64,000 nucleotides of DNA from JANQJD01 sp965601685 (GCA_965601685.1 CBFCWI010000002.1:124001-188000); one strand, 5' to 3'; shown: positions 51,766 to 61,537, numbered from the stretch's first letter. The notes: generated by a model from the sequence alone, not told the origin. Numbers and translations: made by a program.

Positions 51766-53121
51766 TTAGCCATGTGCTGGTGTCAGTGCTGGTGTCAGTG
51801 CTGGTGTCAGGCGACCGGCTAACCAAACAGATACCATGGCCCTGGCGGCATCGGAGAGCATAGGAGCATCTACCGCCTCGAAGACGTCGTCGAGAAAGGC
51901 CTTGATGAGCAAGGCACGGGCTGTTTCGGCGTCGAGGCCACGGCTACGCAGGTAAAACAACGTCTCTTCATCTAGTGCACCAGCCGTAGCCCCGTGACTG
52001 CAGTGGATATTGTCAGCATAGATTTCTAGTTCCGGCTTGCAGTCTACCTCGGCTCTAGGTGACAGCAACAGTGCCTTGTGAATCTGGTGGCCATCGCTCT
52101 TCTGAGCATGGGGGCGGATCCCAATACACCCCTGGAACACACCACGGCCACTATCATCTAGTACCCCCTTGAACATCTGTCGTGATGTAGTAGCTGGGGC
52201 AGCATGATCAACAAAGAGGGTATTATCAACGTGACGGTTGCTATCAGCTGTATAAGCACCGTGCAGACGGCACCCAGCCTCAACCCCAGCTAGCGTCACC
52301 GTTAGTTCGTTACGTACTAAACCAAGGCCTGTCGTGAGCACAAAGCGCTGATAGAGTCCTCTCGATGCCACTGTTGTGGTAGTAAAACCAATGGCATGAG
52401 CATCAGGGACCCCTGACTGGGCGATAACATGAGTCAGGGCCGCATTGGGTCCTACATGGCAGGAGGTGACCATGTTAGTGAGTGTAGGGGCAAGGCCAAT
52501 GTGGCTTTCGATCAGTGTGGCGTGACAGCCAGCCTCAATTTGCACTACCAAGTAGGGATGTGTGATGATAGGTGATCCGTCTTGGGTCGTATTTGATACC
52601 AATATCAAGTGTACATTCTGATCGATGGAAAGACTCTCTTGCAAGCGGATCACAAGCCCGTCTCCTAACCAGGCTGTATTTAAAGCAGCCATGGCTGGTG
52701 CGTTCTCTGGAGAGAGAAGTTGCTCTTCCAAACCACTGCTGTCATTCAGCAGAGCCTTAGCCAACGGCTGTGCTACAAGGCCGTCTGGCAGAGTAGACGA
52801 TGACAGTTGAGGGACTAGGCGGCCGTTAACCAGCACCAATCTTGGCCCCGGGAGAGACAGCAATTCATTGTTCGGTAGGGTAAGAGGAAGGAGACTACTC
52901 TCTATTAATGACGGTCGATAATGAATTCGCGTTAGTTGCCTAATATCAGTATATTTCCACTTCTCCACTCTGGGCGTGGGTACGCCGCCCAGTGTTTCAT
53001 AACGAGCACGACCACCGCAGCGGCGCGATCCAATCCATGATGGTAAATTTACAGGAGAATCAGCCCAACGGTCGAGGAATGGCAACAACTCCTCTGATGG
53101 GACAGTGTGTGTTGTAGTCAT
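51766..53121 (-). CDS. sufD: SufD, Fe-S scaffold complex subunit
   Basis: SufD forms the SufBCD scaffold with SufB and the ATPase SufC. The 451-residue protein shows FQGCIGIRPHAQKSDGHQ and EIYADNIHCSHGATAGALDEE, the C-terminal SufBD core. The last residues are a threefold repeat of PALT, encoded by a 12-bp DNA repeat (51774-51809), which differs from normal SufD ends. It is 51 bp after sufC. Confidence 0.94.
   Translation of the reverse strand: MTTTHTVPSEELLPFLDRWADSPVNLPSWIGSRRCGGRARYETLGGVPTPRVEKWKYTDIRQLTRIHYRPSLIESSLLPLTLPNNELLSLPGPRLVLVNGRLVPQLSSSTLPDGLVAQPLAKALLNDSSGLEEQLLSPENAPAMAALNTAWLGDGLVIRLQESLSIDQNVHLILVSNTTQDGSPIITHPYLVVQIEAGCHATLIESHIGLAPTLTNMVTSCHVGPNAALTHVIAQSGVPDAHAIGFTTTTVASRGLYQRFVLTTGLGLVRNELTVTLAGVEAGCRLHGAYTADSNRHVDNTLFVDHAAPATTSRQMFKGVLDDSGRGVFQGCIGIRPHAQKSDGHQIHKALLLSPRAEVDCKPELEIYADNIHCSHGATAGALDEETLFYLRSRGLDAETARALLIKAFLDDVFEAVDAPMLSDAARAMVSVWLAGRLTPALTPALTPAHG
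51774..51809. repeat. 12-bp triplicated in-frame repeat at the sufD 3' end
   Basis: GTGCTGGTGTCA occurs three times without mismatch. On the minus strand it encodes a repeated TPAL unit at the SufD C-terminus. It sits at the end of the gene, where length change would do little harm. Confidence 0.85.
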
Positions 53122-53172
53122 GGTTAGCTCTTATGTCTCACGGGGGCGCCTGTTCGACTGGTTGCATGCCCT

Positions 53173-53919
53173 CTATGCTGTGAAGGGAGCATAGCCGCTG
53201 CTCTCTAGCTCCAGCGCGAGTTCCTTGTTGCCGGAGTAGACAATGCGGCCATCCGCCAAAACATGCACGTGATCTGGCACGATGTAGTCCAAAAGCCGCT
53301 GATAATGTGTGATAACAAGGAAGGCGCGCTGAGTAGAGCGCAAAGCGTTCACGCCACCTGCAACAATCTTCAGAGCATCTATATCAAGGCCAGAGTCTGT
53401 TTCATCCAGCACTGCGAACCGTGGCTCCAGAATGGCCATCTGCAGGATCTCAGTCCGCTTTTTCTCGCCACCAGAAAAGTCAACGTTTAGAGCACGTCGC
53501 AACATATCATCGTTCACACCCAATCGCCCGGTCTTCTCGCGCATCAGCTTCAAGAACTGCATGGCATCGATCTCTGGCATGCCACGGAATCTGCGCTGTG
53601 CGTTCACAGCAGTCTTGAGAAAAGTAGTAGTAGAAACACCGGGAATTCCAACAGGATACTGGAAAGCGAGAAAGAGACCGGCACAGGCACGCTCCTCTGG
53701 AGCCATGGTGAGCAGATCCCTACCGTCATATCTGATAGTGCCAGCCGTGACTTCATAACCAGGTCGACCAGCGATAATGTAGGAGAGTGTGCTCTTGCCT
53801 GCCCCGTTGGGGCCCATGATGGCATGCACCTCGCCTGCGGCGATGGATAGGGTAACGCCTTTCAAGATAGGTCTTCTGTCGACACAGGCGTGCAAATCGC
53901 AGATCTCAATGAATGCCAT
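53173..53919 (-). CDS. sufC: SufC, ABC-type ATPase of the SUF complex
   Basis: SufC hydrolyses ATP to drive cluster building by SufB and SufD. The 248-residue protein has the Walker A GPNGAGKST, the ABC signature FSGGEKKR and Walker B FAVLDETDSGLD. It lies 37 bp after sufB. Confidence 0.96.
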   Translation of the reverse strand: MAFIEICDLHACVDRRPILKGVTLSIAAGEVHAIMGPNGAGKSTLSYIIAGRPGYEVTAGTIRYDGRDLLTMAPEERACAGLFLAFQYPVGIPGVSTTTFLKTAVNAQRRFRGMPEIDAMQFLKLMREKTGRLGVNDDMLRRALNVDFSGGEKKRTEILQMAILEPRFAVLDETDSGLDIDALKIVAGGVNALRSTQRAFLVITHYQRLLDYIVPDHVHVLADGRIVYSGNKELALELESSGYAPFTA

Positions 53920-53956
53920 GATCAGACCTCACTGCCTGTCGTTTCTTGCGTCACCC

Positions 53957-55429
53957 TCACCCAACGCTGCCCTCAAGGCTTATGCCGATCAACTTCTGGG
54001 CTTCAACGGCGAACTCCATAGGAAGATTCTGCATAACCTCGCGACAGAAACCATTAACAATCAAGGCTACTGCCTCCTCGTCTGACAGGCCGCGCTGTTT
54101 GCAATAGAAGAGTTGCTCGTCGCTGATCTTGCTAGTAGTCGCTTCGTGCTCAACACAGATAGAAGGATGACGCGCTTCAATATAGGGAACAGTATGGGCA
54201 CCACAGCGCTCGCCGATCAGAAGGCTGTCACACTGTGTATAATTACGGGCTCCGACTGCCCGGGATAGAATGCGTACTAAGCCTCTATATGTGCTATTAG
54301 CATTACCTGCAGACACACCTTTGCTAATAATACGAGATTTTGTATTACGGCCTATGTGGATCATCTTTGTGCCAGTATCCGCTTGCTGATGATGATTGGT
54401 AACGGCTACGGAATAAAATTCACCGCTTGAGTCGTCACCCTGAAGGATACAGCTTGGATATTTCCAGGTGATAGCTGAGCCTGTTTCCACCTGTGTCCAA
54501 GAGATTCTGGATCTTTTGCCACGGCAGGCACCACGCTTTGTCACAAAGTTGTAAATGCCACCACGCCCCTCCTCATCACCTGGATACCAGTTTTGCACAG
54601 TGGAGTACTTGATTTCAGCACCGTCTAATGCCACCAGTTCAACTACAGCGGCGTGGAGTTGATTGTCATCCCGTTGCGGCGCGGTACACCCTTCCAGATA
54701 GCTGACGCTGGCGTCTTCTTCCGCAATGATAAGGGTGCGTTCAAACTGACCAGTATTCTTCTCGTTGATACGGAAATAAGTGGATAGTTCCATGGGACAA
54801 CGCAGGCCTTTCGGCACGTAGACGAATGAGCCATCAGTAAACACCGCTGAGTTCAAGGTTGCGAAGAAGTTATCTGAATACGGTACCACAGAGCCGAGAT
54901 ATCTCCGCACTAACTCCGGGTGCCTCTGTACTGCTTCTGAGATAGAACAGAAAATAACTCCCATGGAGTCTAGATTCTTCTTGTAAGTTGTAGCAACTGA
55001 AACACTATCGAATACAGCATCAATAGCTACTTCACGGTTGACACCAGCGAGGATTTCCTGTTCCCTCAGAGGAATGCCGAGTTTATTGTATGTCTCCAGT
55101 AGTTTCGGATCCACCTCATCCAGACTCTTGGGGCCATCGCCAGATGGCCGTGGCGCCGCGTAGTAGCAATAGCCTTGATAGTTGATGGGCGGATATGTCA
55201 GGTGCGCCCAATGGTGTGGTTCTTCCAGGGTGAGCCACAACCGGTAGGCCTTAAGCCGCCACTCTAGTAACCAAGTGGGCTCCTCTTTCTTGTGCGAGAT
55301 GAAGCGGATAATATCTTCGTTCAAGCCCATCGGGGCCCGGTCGGACTCGATATCTGTGACGAAGCCGTACTTGTATTTCCTATCGGTGACGGCTTGCACT
55401 GCGTCAGCGCTGTCAGCAGCCATGAGCAT
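53957..55429 (-). CDS. sufB: SufB, Fe-S scaffold subunit
   Basis: SufB carries the nascent cluster on the SufBCD scaffold. The 490-residue protein includes the N-terminal GIPLREQEILAGV, the core EGCTAPQRDDNQLHAAVVELVALDGAEIKYSTVQNW-type segment with its Cys, and C-terminal CDSLLIGERCGAHTVPYIE, all SufB hallmarks. It follows rrf2 by 118 bp. An in-frame ATG two residues in is also possible as start. Confidence 0.96.
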   Translation of the reverse strand: MLMAADSADAVQAVTDRKYKYGFVTDIESDRAPMGLNEDIIRFISHKKEEPTWLLEWRLKAYRLWLTLEEPHHWAHLTYPPINYQGYCYYAAPRPSGDGPKSLDEVDPKLLETYNKLGIPLREQEILAGVNREVAIDAVFDSVSVATTYKKNLDSMGVIFCSISEAVQRHPELVRRYLGSVVPYSDNFFATLNSAVFTDGSFVYVPKGLRCPMELSTYFRINEKNTGQFERTLIIAEEDASVSYLEGCTAPQRDDNQLHAAVVELVALDGAEIKYSTVQNWYPGDEEGRGGIYNFVTKRGACRGKRSRISWTQVETGSAITWKYPSCILQGDDSSGEFYSVAVTNHHQQADTGTKMIHIGRNTKSRIISKGVSAGNANSTYRGLVRILSRAVGARNYTQCDSLLIGERCGAHTVPYIEARHPSICVEHEATTSKISDEQLFYCKQRGLSDEEAVALIVNGFCREVMQNLPMEFAVEAQKLIGISLEGSVG

Positions 55430-55547
55430 ATCTCTGAGTTATCTTGCCTTCCTGTGCCCCGTGGGCGCCATCGCCGCGGAGAGAATCACTGTGCAGTCAT
55501 GACGATCGATCCATCTTTGAGTAGCAGGCCTGCTCCTTGTTGTTGTG

Positions 55548-55982
55548 TCAAGTCATCTCCTCTTTTCCAGTACAGCTGGACCAAGATATAGCGATATCAT
55601 TTAAGGAAACGTCTTCTAAAACACGACGGATCGCGTGATTTATTCTATTCCAATGACCCTGCATGGGACACAGCGACTCTATTCTACATATCTTATCACT
55701 ACCTTCTATACAGGTAGTGATCGCGATCGGTCCCTCCATAGCTTCAATAATATCTGCAACCGTGATCGTAGCAGCCGGGTGCCGTAAACTATAGCCCCCT
55801 GTGACTCCCCGATACGACGTGACCAAACCGCTTTGGGATAGTATTTTGAGAAGCTTAGCAACTGTTGGGAGCGGAATGCTAGTACAAGTGGCAATTTGAG
55901 AAACCGTGTGTGGACCTTCTGCACGGAGCAGCTCCGCTAGCACGAGAACAGCGTAATCTGTGAGACGATTGATACGAATCAT
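55548..55982 (-). CDS. Rrf2-family Fe-S regulator of the SUF operon
   Basis: A winged-helix regulator, IscR/SufR-like. The 144-residue protein has the N-terminal wHTH (LTDYAVLVLAELL, then IATCTSIPLPTVAKLL) and the three-Cys cluster region TTCIEGSDKICRIESLC, with spacing typical of [2Fe-2S]-binding Rrf2 proteins. It is the first gene of the suf unit and probably represses it when Fe-S supply is sufficient. A good -35 (TTGACA) lies upstream. Confidence 0.92.
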   Translation of the reverse strand: MIRINRLTDYAVLVLAELLRAEGPHTVSQIATCTSIPLPTVAKLLKILSQSGLVTSYRGVTGGYSLRHPAATITVADIIEAMEGPIAITTCIEGSDKICRIESLCPMQGHWNRINHAIRRVLEDVSLNDIAISWSSCTGKEEMT

Positions 55983-56032
55983 GAGCAGGTTAGGATGCTA
56001 AAACTTTAAACAGGACCATGTCAGTATCCTTT

Positions 56033-56061
56033 CAATTAGGTAGAGGTTGTCCCTTTGTCAA
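56033..56061 (-). promoter_or_regulatory. Candidate promoter of the rrf2-suf operon
   Basis: On the minus strand the perfect -35 TTGACA and TAATTG (a weak -10) are 17 bp apart, about 50-80 bp upstream of the rrf2 start. An Rrf2 binding site would be expected here, but I recognise none with confidence. Confidence 0.4.
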
Positions 56062-56172
56062 GGTCCATATTAGCAGAACCGCAACAAGAGTATGGTAGCA
56101 GATCTTCCTGCTCCTCGTTTCCTAGACTTCACATCAGGCTGTATGTACTAAGCGGTGTACAAGAGAGGGCTT

Positions 56173-56739
56173 ATGACCATTGTCGTACCACTCCGACCAG
56201 AAGCACTGATACCACTTGCACCGCTGAGTCTTGTCATCGGCGGCGCGCGATCTGGCAAGAGTGTTTTTGCTGAAACCATGGTCACAGCCCATGCGGCCCG
56301 CGTAGGACAGCAACCCGTTTACATTGCCACAGCAGAAGTATGTGACGACGAAATGGCTGAGCGAGTCCGCTATCACAGGAACCGTCGTGGCAACATGTGG
56401 TGTACGGTCGAATCTCCACTACAGATAGAAGATTCATTAAAAAAACTCCCAAAAGGGGCACCAATTCTAGTAGATTGTTTGACTATGTGGCTTGCCAATC
56501 TTCTATTGGCTGGACGAGATAGCACAGTCAGCATAACAAGTTTGCTGGCTAGGCTCATAGCGGCGCCAGGACCTGTTGTGGTTGTTAGTAATATTGTTGG
56601 TTGTGGTATTGTTCCGGACAATGCTATCGCCCGTGCCTTTCGCGATCACGCCGGCCATCTCAACCAACGGGTGGCTGTCGCGGCAAGATGTGTGATTCTG
56701 GTCACTGCTGGATTACCGCTCGTGCTGAAGGCACTGTAA
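56173..56739 (+). CDS. cobU: Adenosylcobinamide kinase/guanylyltransferase
   Basis: CobU/CobP phosphorylates and then guanylylates adenosylcobinamide in cobalamin nucleotide-loop assembly. The 188-residue protein has the P-loop GGARSGKS, the reaction-site His in RYHRNRRG, and VSNIVGCGIVPDNAIARAFRDHAGHLNQ near the C-terminus. Two normally invariant positions differ: VSNEVG is VSNIVG, and the Pro after RHRxxRP is Gly. These may mark relaxed selection. No other cob gene is adjacent; the only other one is the SUMT gene at the left edge. The ATG at 56173 with GAGGG is chosen over the frame to 56155. Confidence 0.87.
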   Translation: MTIVVPLRPEALIPLAPLSLVIGGARSGKSVFAETMVTAHAARVGQQPVYIATAEVCDDEMAERVRYHRNRRGNMWCTVESPLQIEDSLKKLPKGAPILVDCLTMWLANLLLAGRDSTVSITSLLARLIAAPGPVVVVSNIVGCGIVPDNAIARAFRDHAGHLNQRVAVAARCVILVTAGLPLVLKAL

Positions 56740-56813
56740 TAGCTGCGGCGCTTCATCCAGCACAGCCGCTTCTGAAGCCATACCCGCTGAGTCGGCGTAT
56801 CTACGAGGTCGAG

Positions 56814-57926
56814 CTATGTAAGGTGTGGACGGCGAATGTAGTCATCAGCCTGCATTTCCACAAGACGACTTGCAGTACGCTGGAATTCGAAAGTACCCTC
56901 GTTCATAAGGTAGAGTTCATGCGGAAGAGCAGCAGCAGAACACACAAGTAACACTCTGTGTTCATACAAGGCATCAATCAAGGTGATGAAGCGCCGTGCT
57001 GCGTTCAGTCGCTCTGGCAGTAGACGTGGAATATCGGCAACAAGAATAACATCATAGTGAGTAGCGAGCTGAAGATAATCGGCAGCACCGAGTGGTGCCT
57101 CGCAGAGTTCAGAGAATGAGAAACGAGCTATGCGGCCAGCTGCGTGAGGCACTCTAAGAATGCGGCCATAAACAACGAGCTGTTCCTCAGCAGGTGTTTG
57201 GCCATTGGCAAAGCGACGAAAACATTCAGCCAGCCCTGCATCAGCCTCTGGTCCCGGTGGTACATGATAGACTCTGAGACCTCTCATCCGCCCGATTCGA
57301 AAATCACGCTCGCCTGATAGTTCGAGTACATCGAGCTTTTCCTTAATCAAGGCAATGAATGGGAGGAACTTTGCACGTTGTAATCCATCTTTATATAGCT
57401 CGTCAGGAGCACGATTAGACGTTGTAACAACAACAACACCGTGAGCCAAAAGCCCTTCAAATAACCTGCCAACAATCATAGCATCAGCAATGTCTTTGAT
57501 TTCTAACTCGTCCAGGCACAATAGCCAAACCTGACGGGCTATGTTGCGAGCAAGAGTGGGCAGAGGATCCGGTTCACGATGAGATGATTTTCGCCATGCG
57601 TGTAATGCCGTATGAACATCACGCAAAAAAGCATGAAAGTGAACACGGCGCTTAGCATTTACAGTGGAGGTGCGAAAGAACATGTCCATCAACATGGATT
57701 TTCCACGGCCAACATCCCCAAACAGATACAAGCCTTGGGGGGGTGCTGTGCGACGGACAAGGCCAAAACGGGTCTTCCATCCTGTCAAATCCGCGCTTGG
57801 GCGATACCCAGCAAGGGCACGATGCAGGCTCTCTAGTTTTTCTGCTGCCAGTTCCTGTGCAGGGTCCGGCTGAATCACACCGGTCGTAAGGTGATGACGA
57901 TAAGCAGCGAGAGGTCCGTGTGGCAT
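56814..57926 (-). CDS. zapE: Cell division protein ZapE (AFG1-like ATPase)
   Basis: ZapE is an AAA-type ATPase that acts at the Z-ring and, in its eukaryotic homologue AFG1, in mitochondrial oxidase quality control. The 370-residue protein has Walker A GDVGRGKS (residues 70-77) and the segment LLCLDELEIKDIADAMI (Walker B), followed by VVVTTSNRAPDELYKDGLQR and a C-terminal PRLLPERLNAARRFITLIDALYE, which is the AFG1 signature. In many alphaproteobacteria the Walker B region reads FDEF; here it is LDEL. It is convergent with cobU. Confidence 0.93.
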   Translation of the reverse strand: MPHGPLAAYRHHLTTGVIQPDPAQELAAEKLESLHRALAGYRPSADLTGWKTRFGLVRRTAPPQGLYLFGDVGRGKSMLMDMFFRTSTVNAKRRVHFHAFLRDVHTALHAWRKSSHREPDPLPTLARNIARQVWLLCLDELEIKDIADAMIVGRLFEGLLAHGVVVVTTSNRAPDELYKDGLQRAKFLPFIALIKEKLDVLELSGERDFRIGRMRGLRVYHVPPGPEADAGLAECFRRFANGQTPAEEQLVVYGRILRVPHAAGRIARFSFSELCEAPLGAADYLQLATHYDVILVADIPRLLPERLNAARRFITLIDALYEHRVLLVCSAAALPHELYLMNEGTFEFQRTASRLVEMQADDYIRRPHLT

Positions 57927-58072
57927 GGGAGGATCTGTGAGTATTGACTAAACCACTGATTGTACAAAAATTCAAGTAATCTTTTTGGATACTCAGGACT
58001 CTTCCATTGTAGACAGGAAATATAGGAACTGCAATCACAGCGGTTTGTGCACTATGACCTGTGTACACGACT

Positions 58073-61000
58073 TTAGACCCCGCCGGCTAGCCCAGGCATA
58101 CCATTATGCTCAGGATCATCAAACTTGAACAGATTACGCAAGAAGCTAGGGATGACTGCAGCGAGGGGATTGACAGTCATGGCCGGGTCGGCAAAGGCAC
58201 CGGTGATTGTGTAAGTTGCAGCAAATAGACCACTACCCTTCTCACCGGTTATCTTCTCCCCAAGAAAGGGAACGTTACCGAAAAGACTATTAACAAAATA
58301 AATAGGTACAATGGTGCCATACATCTCTAGCTGTCTGTTCTCTAGAAACAACTGTCCCGTGGCAGTTAATCCTAATGACGGTCCGGAAGTGCGGAAGTGA
58401 GCTAAAGAGAGAACACTGTTGTGACGTATAAATGCCAGATCAAGACTTGTGAAGCGAAGACCATCCCCTGTGAGAGACTCAAGGATACCAGTGAGAGCCG
58501 CCATCGTTAGCAGGCGGGCTAGCAAGGGTGCATTGACTAAACGGTAGTCATCGACCTGCGTAGTACCGCGTGTTTCTGCCTTTTCCAGGATGGCATTCAC
58601 ACGCATTCTGCCGCCGATCATATTGTTGAACAGATGAAACATCTGTAATACAGCGCCAGCATCCTCGCTGGTGGCAGTCATAACCCGTGTTGGAGAAAGT
58701 GCGTCGTGAATTGAGGCGAGCGAGACCCTGACTGTACTCTGAGCCCCAATGATACCTTCCACGCTGCCGTAGCGCCAAAGGCCCCCTTCCCGCCGTGCTG
58801 TCAGCGTGGCGGTGGTCAGGCATCCCTGCCGACTCCCCCATAGTCGGGCCACGGTGAGTTCTACGGCTAGGTCAGGGACAACTGTGCAGTCCTCCTCCTT
58901 ATCTTCGTTTTCATGTGCTTGGCTAGTGCGCTTCAGGTGCTTTGGGGCAGTATGCAGAAGTGGTTCAAGATCGAAAGCAGGTCCTGTCAGAGACAGAAGC
59001 AAGCCGCTAGTCGATACCGGCACAAGCGCTCCGGTCAGCTCAGTACGGCCAAGTTGGAGGTGCTCAAAAATGAGCCGCTCTAGCCGGCCAGCCAGTGTAA
59101 AGGCGACGCGGCCGCCCAAGGTGGCCCCATGAGCCTCCACAGTGAAGCGGGGAATCTCGTACATTGTGGCAGGCGTGAAACGTATGGTGACTGTCGCTCT
59201 ACCTGGCTGGCCAGGCAGCTTATGCCAACCCAGACTGGATTTCATCCTGGCTACTGCTAGATCAGTTTCGACCGTCGCAGTACCGAGCCCGTCGAAACCC
59301 ACACTAGCGACCAGATTTGTCTGCACTGGCCCATTCAAGTAAGGTGGGCCCAAAATTTGCATAAGATTGAGCCCAATGGCCACACGCTGCGTGTTATTGA
59401 AACAGCTATGCACAGTGTAGCGGCTACGGACAGGCGCGAGACGACGCTTAAAGCACTCCTCCCACTCCAGACGAACAAAAATACCAGCCAGGGCTGCCCG
59501 ACCAGTCATATGCAGTCTTTTAGTGTCTACTGTCAGGGCGAGATCGCCATGAGTGAGATCATAGCTGTGCTTGAATCTCGTCAGAGTCAGGTCAGACAGT
59601 TGGACGTGAGCTTTGACGGCAATCTGCTCTAGCGTGAGATTTTTCACTATTGGAAACATCAGTGCCAACCTGGCACAGGCTGCCCCGCCTGCTTGTGCGG
59701 ACCGTAACTCTAGAGCGGTAGCGTATCCCGTGCTATTGATGATATGCAGAGCGCCTGCCACAGAACCGATGACAGTGAACTCGATAAGACAGAACTGCTG
59801 AATCTGGCCAATTCCAGTAACGGCAATACTGCCATCCGCAAAGCGGAGATCCTGAACCTTGCCATTTTCCGCCTGCACCTCCAGGCCTTCGGGATGAAAG
59901 GTAACTACGGCATAAGTCTGTCGGATCGGTGACAGAAGCTTAAGGGAAGAGATAGTAATGTTGCGGACTGTCAGCCTGCCATGCAGATTCTTCACTGTCA
60001 GTGCCGTGCTGGTGGAACTGCTGATATTGGCGGTGAAACGGGCTTGCTCAATCACACCGTCACGCAAACGCGTTGCGATCCACGTACGCGGACTAGACCC
60101 TACTCTGCCGGGCCAGTAGCGTGTCAGGTCGTCCACGGGTAGCCCGTTCAAGGTGATGTCAGCGGCAGCCGACAGCTGGTGACCTGGCAGAGCAATGGCT
60201 CTTGACCCCATCGACGGGGACAAAGCAGAAAACTGTGTCATCGCCTGTCTGCCACTGCTCGGAGCATATGCCTGCGTATTACTACCGATTGCCACATCGT
60301 AGTGACCACTGAAAGTACTACGTGCGGCATCATGGGTAGGGATGGTATCATCAAAAGCAGAAGAGGGAACAGGAAAAGGAAGCCATGCGACGGCTGCGAC
60401 CAGTGCGAGTTTTGGCTTCCCTAGATCCAGAGTGCCCCTGTCGAGCATCAGGCTGCGGAAGTCCGAGCCAATTGTACCCTGCAGTGTCAAGCTGCGGACG
60501 GCGCAGCGAGTGACCAATAGAGGAGACAGAGTCACGACGCCGGAACCGCCGGTAAGCAGAAATCTGAAACCGTGTACTCTCCAATCCCCGTCTAGCCGAG
60601 CCGACAGCGTGCCGGCCACCGGCAAATCAACATTTGCTCCTAGCACCTGCAGCAGCGGGAGTATCCGGGTGGTTGGTCGCAGATTAGCAAAGGTGAGGGT
60701 CAGGCTGAGCTGTCGTTCGCACGCCGCTTGGTGTCCAGTGAGCATGACCGGCACTAGCCCGTCTTCTGTCTGTAGCAGCAGTTGACCGTCTACCCCAATG
60801 CCATCATGATCATGAGTAATCTCAAGGTCAATGTTAGTGGCAGTCCAGGTGATACCGAGTACCTGGTCATCGAGTGTTACGGAGCTGCTCATCACTTGGA
60901 TCCGTTCAAGATAGCCTGTGAGGCGAGTCAAAGCTGGTGGCGCTAGTAGGCCTCCGATTGGCCAATCTATTGTACCGCCGATAGCAGCATGCAGTTGGCG

Positions 61001-61432
61001 CTGCCCTTCCTCTTTCGCAGAAGAATCTCTTCCTACGACTAGAAGATCATTAGATGTACGACGCAAATACAGGTGACTGTCTGTAATCTCGACGGTGTGT
61101 GGGGCAAGTAACCCATGGCTCAGAGCTTGCAAACTTAAGGAAAACGACAAGGCAGGTGAAAGAGCCACTTTCTGTCCATCCGGCGTCTTGATTCTCATAT
61201 CAATAGCCTGGAGATCAAGCGTTCTCTTTCCTTTCACCCATTGCAAAGTAGCACCACTGAGCGTGAGCTGGTACGAGCCGTTATCCGGATTCAACACCAT
61301 TTGAATGTAGGGGGTGAGGAAATTGAGCGGTACAGGAGCCAGAGAGGCGCGCCAAATCAGTAGCAATACACCCAAGAGCAGCATCAAGCTGCACATGCCC
61401 AGAGTCTGGAACCTGAGGGCTCTCCGCACCAC
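58073..61432 (-). CDS. YhdP-like AsmA/TamB-family inner-membrane protein
   Basis: This 1119-residue protein has one N-terminal membrane helix (about residues 11-29) and a very large periplasmic region of beta-strand repeats. The N-terminal DUF3971-like part (LTLSGATLQWVKGKR, then VEITDSHLYLRR) and the AsmA-like C-terminal part (GLRFTSLDLAFIRHNSV, then GSGLFAATYTITGAFADP) match the YhdP group, which is thought to move phospholipids between membranes. The GTG start at 61432 has AGGAGG upstream. It is divergent from glnE, the usual alphaproteobacterial arrangement. Confidence 0.88.
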   Translation of the reverse strand: MVRRALRFQTLGMCSLMLLLGVLLLIWRASLAPVPLNFLTPYIQMVLNPDNGSYQLTLSGATLQWVKGKRTLDLQAIDMRIKTPDGQKVALSPALSFSLSLQALSHGLLAPHTVEITDSHLYLRRTSNDLLVVGRDSSAKEEGQRQLHAAIGGTIDWPIGGLLAPPALTRLTGYLERIQVMSSSVTLDDQVLGITWTATNIDLEITHDHDGIGVDGQLLLQTEDGLVPVMLTGHQAACERQLSLTLTFANLRPTTRILPLLQVLGANVDLPVAGTLSARLDGDWRVHGFRFLLTGGSGVVTLSPLLVTRCAVRSLTLQGTIGSDFRSLMLDRGTLDLGKPKLALVAAVAWLPFPVPSSAFDDTIPTHDAARSTFSGHYDVAIGSNTQAYAPSSGRQAMTQFSALSPSMGSRAIALPGHQLSAAADITLNGLPVDDLTRYWPGRVGSSPRTWIATRLRDGVIEQARFTANISSSTSTALTVKNLHGRLTVRNITISSLKLLSPIRQTYAVVTFHPEGLEVQAENGKVQDLRFADGSIAVTGIGQIQQFCLIEFTVIGSVAGALHIINSTGYATALELRSAQAGGAACARLALMFPIVKNLTLEQIAVKAHVQLSDLTLTRFKHSYDLTHGDLALTVDTKRLHMTGRAALAGIFVRLEWEECFKRRLAPVRSRYTVHSCFNNTQRVAIGLNLMQILGPPYLNGPVQTNLVASVGFDGLGTATVETDLAVARMKSSLGWHKLPGQPGRATVTIRFTPATMYEIPRFTVEAHGATLGGRVAFTLAGRLERLIFEHLQLGRTELTGALVPVSTSGLLLSLTGPAFDLEPLLHTAPKHLKRTSQAHENEDKEEDCTVVPDLAVELTVARLWGSRQGCLTTATLTARREGGLWRYGSVEGIIGAQSTVRVSLASIHDALSPTRVMTATSEDAGAVLQMFHLFNNMIGGRMRVNAILEKAETRGTTQVDDYRLVNAPLLARLLTMAALTGILESLTGDGLRFTSLDLAFIRHNSVLSLAHFRTSGPSLGLTATGQLFLENRQLEMYGTIVPIYFVNSLFGNVPFLGEKITGEKGSGLFAATYTITGAFADPAMTVNPLAAVIPSFLRNLFKFDDPEHNGMPGLAGGV

Positions 61433-61515
61433 TCTGTACCTCCTGGACCCTGCTCGAGCCTGTTTTCATGACTGTGCCTTCATTGAGTATAGAGTTTTTG
61501 TGCTGAGGCCTCTAT

Positions 61516-61537
61516 TATGGTTCTAGTATGGTTCTAG
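61516..61537. repeat. 11-bp perfect tandem duplication
   Basis: TATGGTTCTAG occurs twice head to tail in the spacer between the divergent YhdP-like and glnE genes, about 55 bp before the glnE start. Confidence 0.8.
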
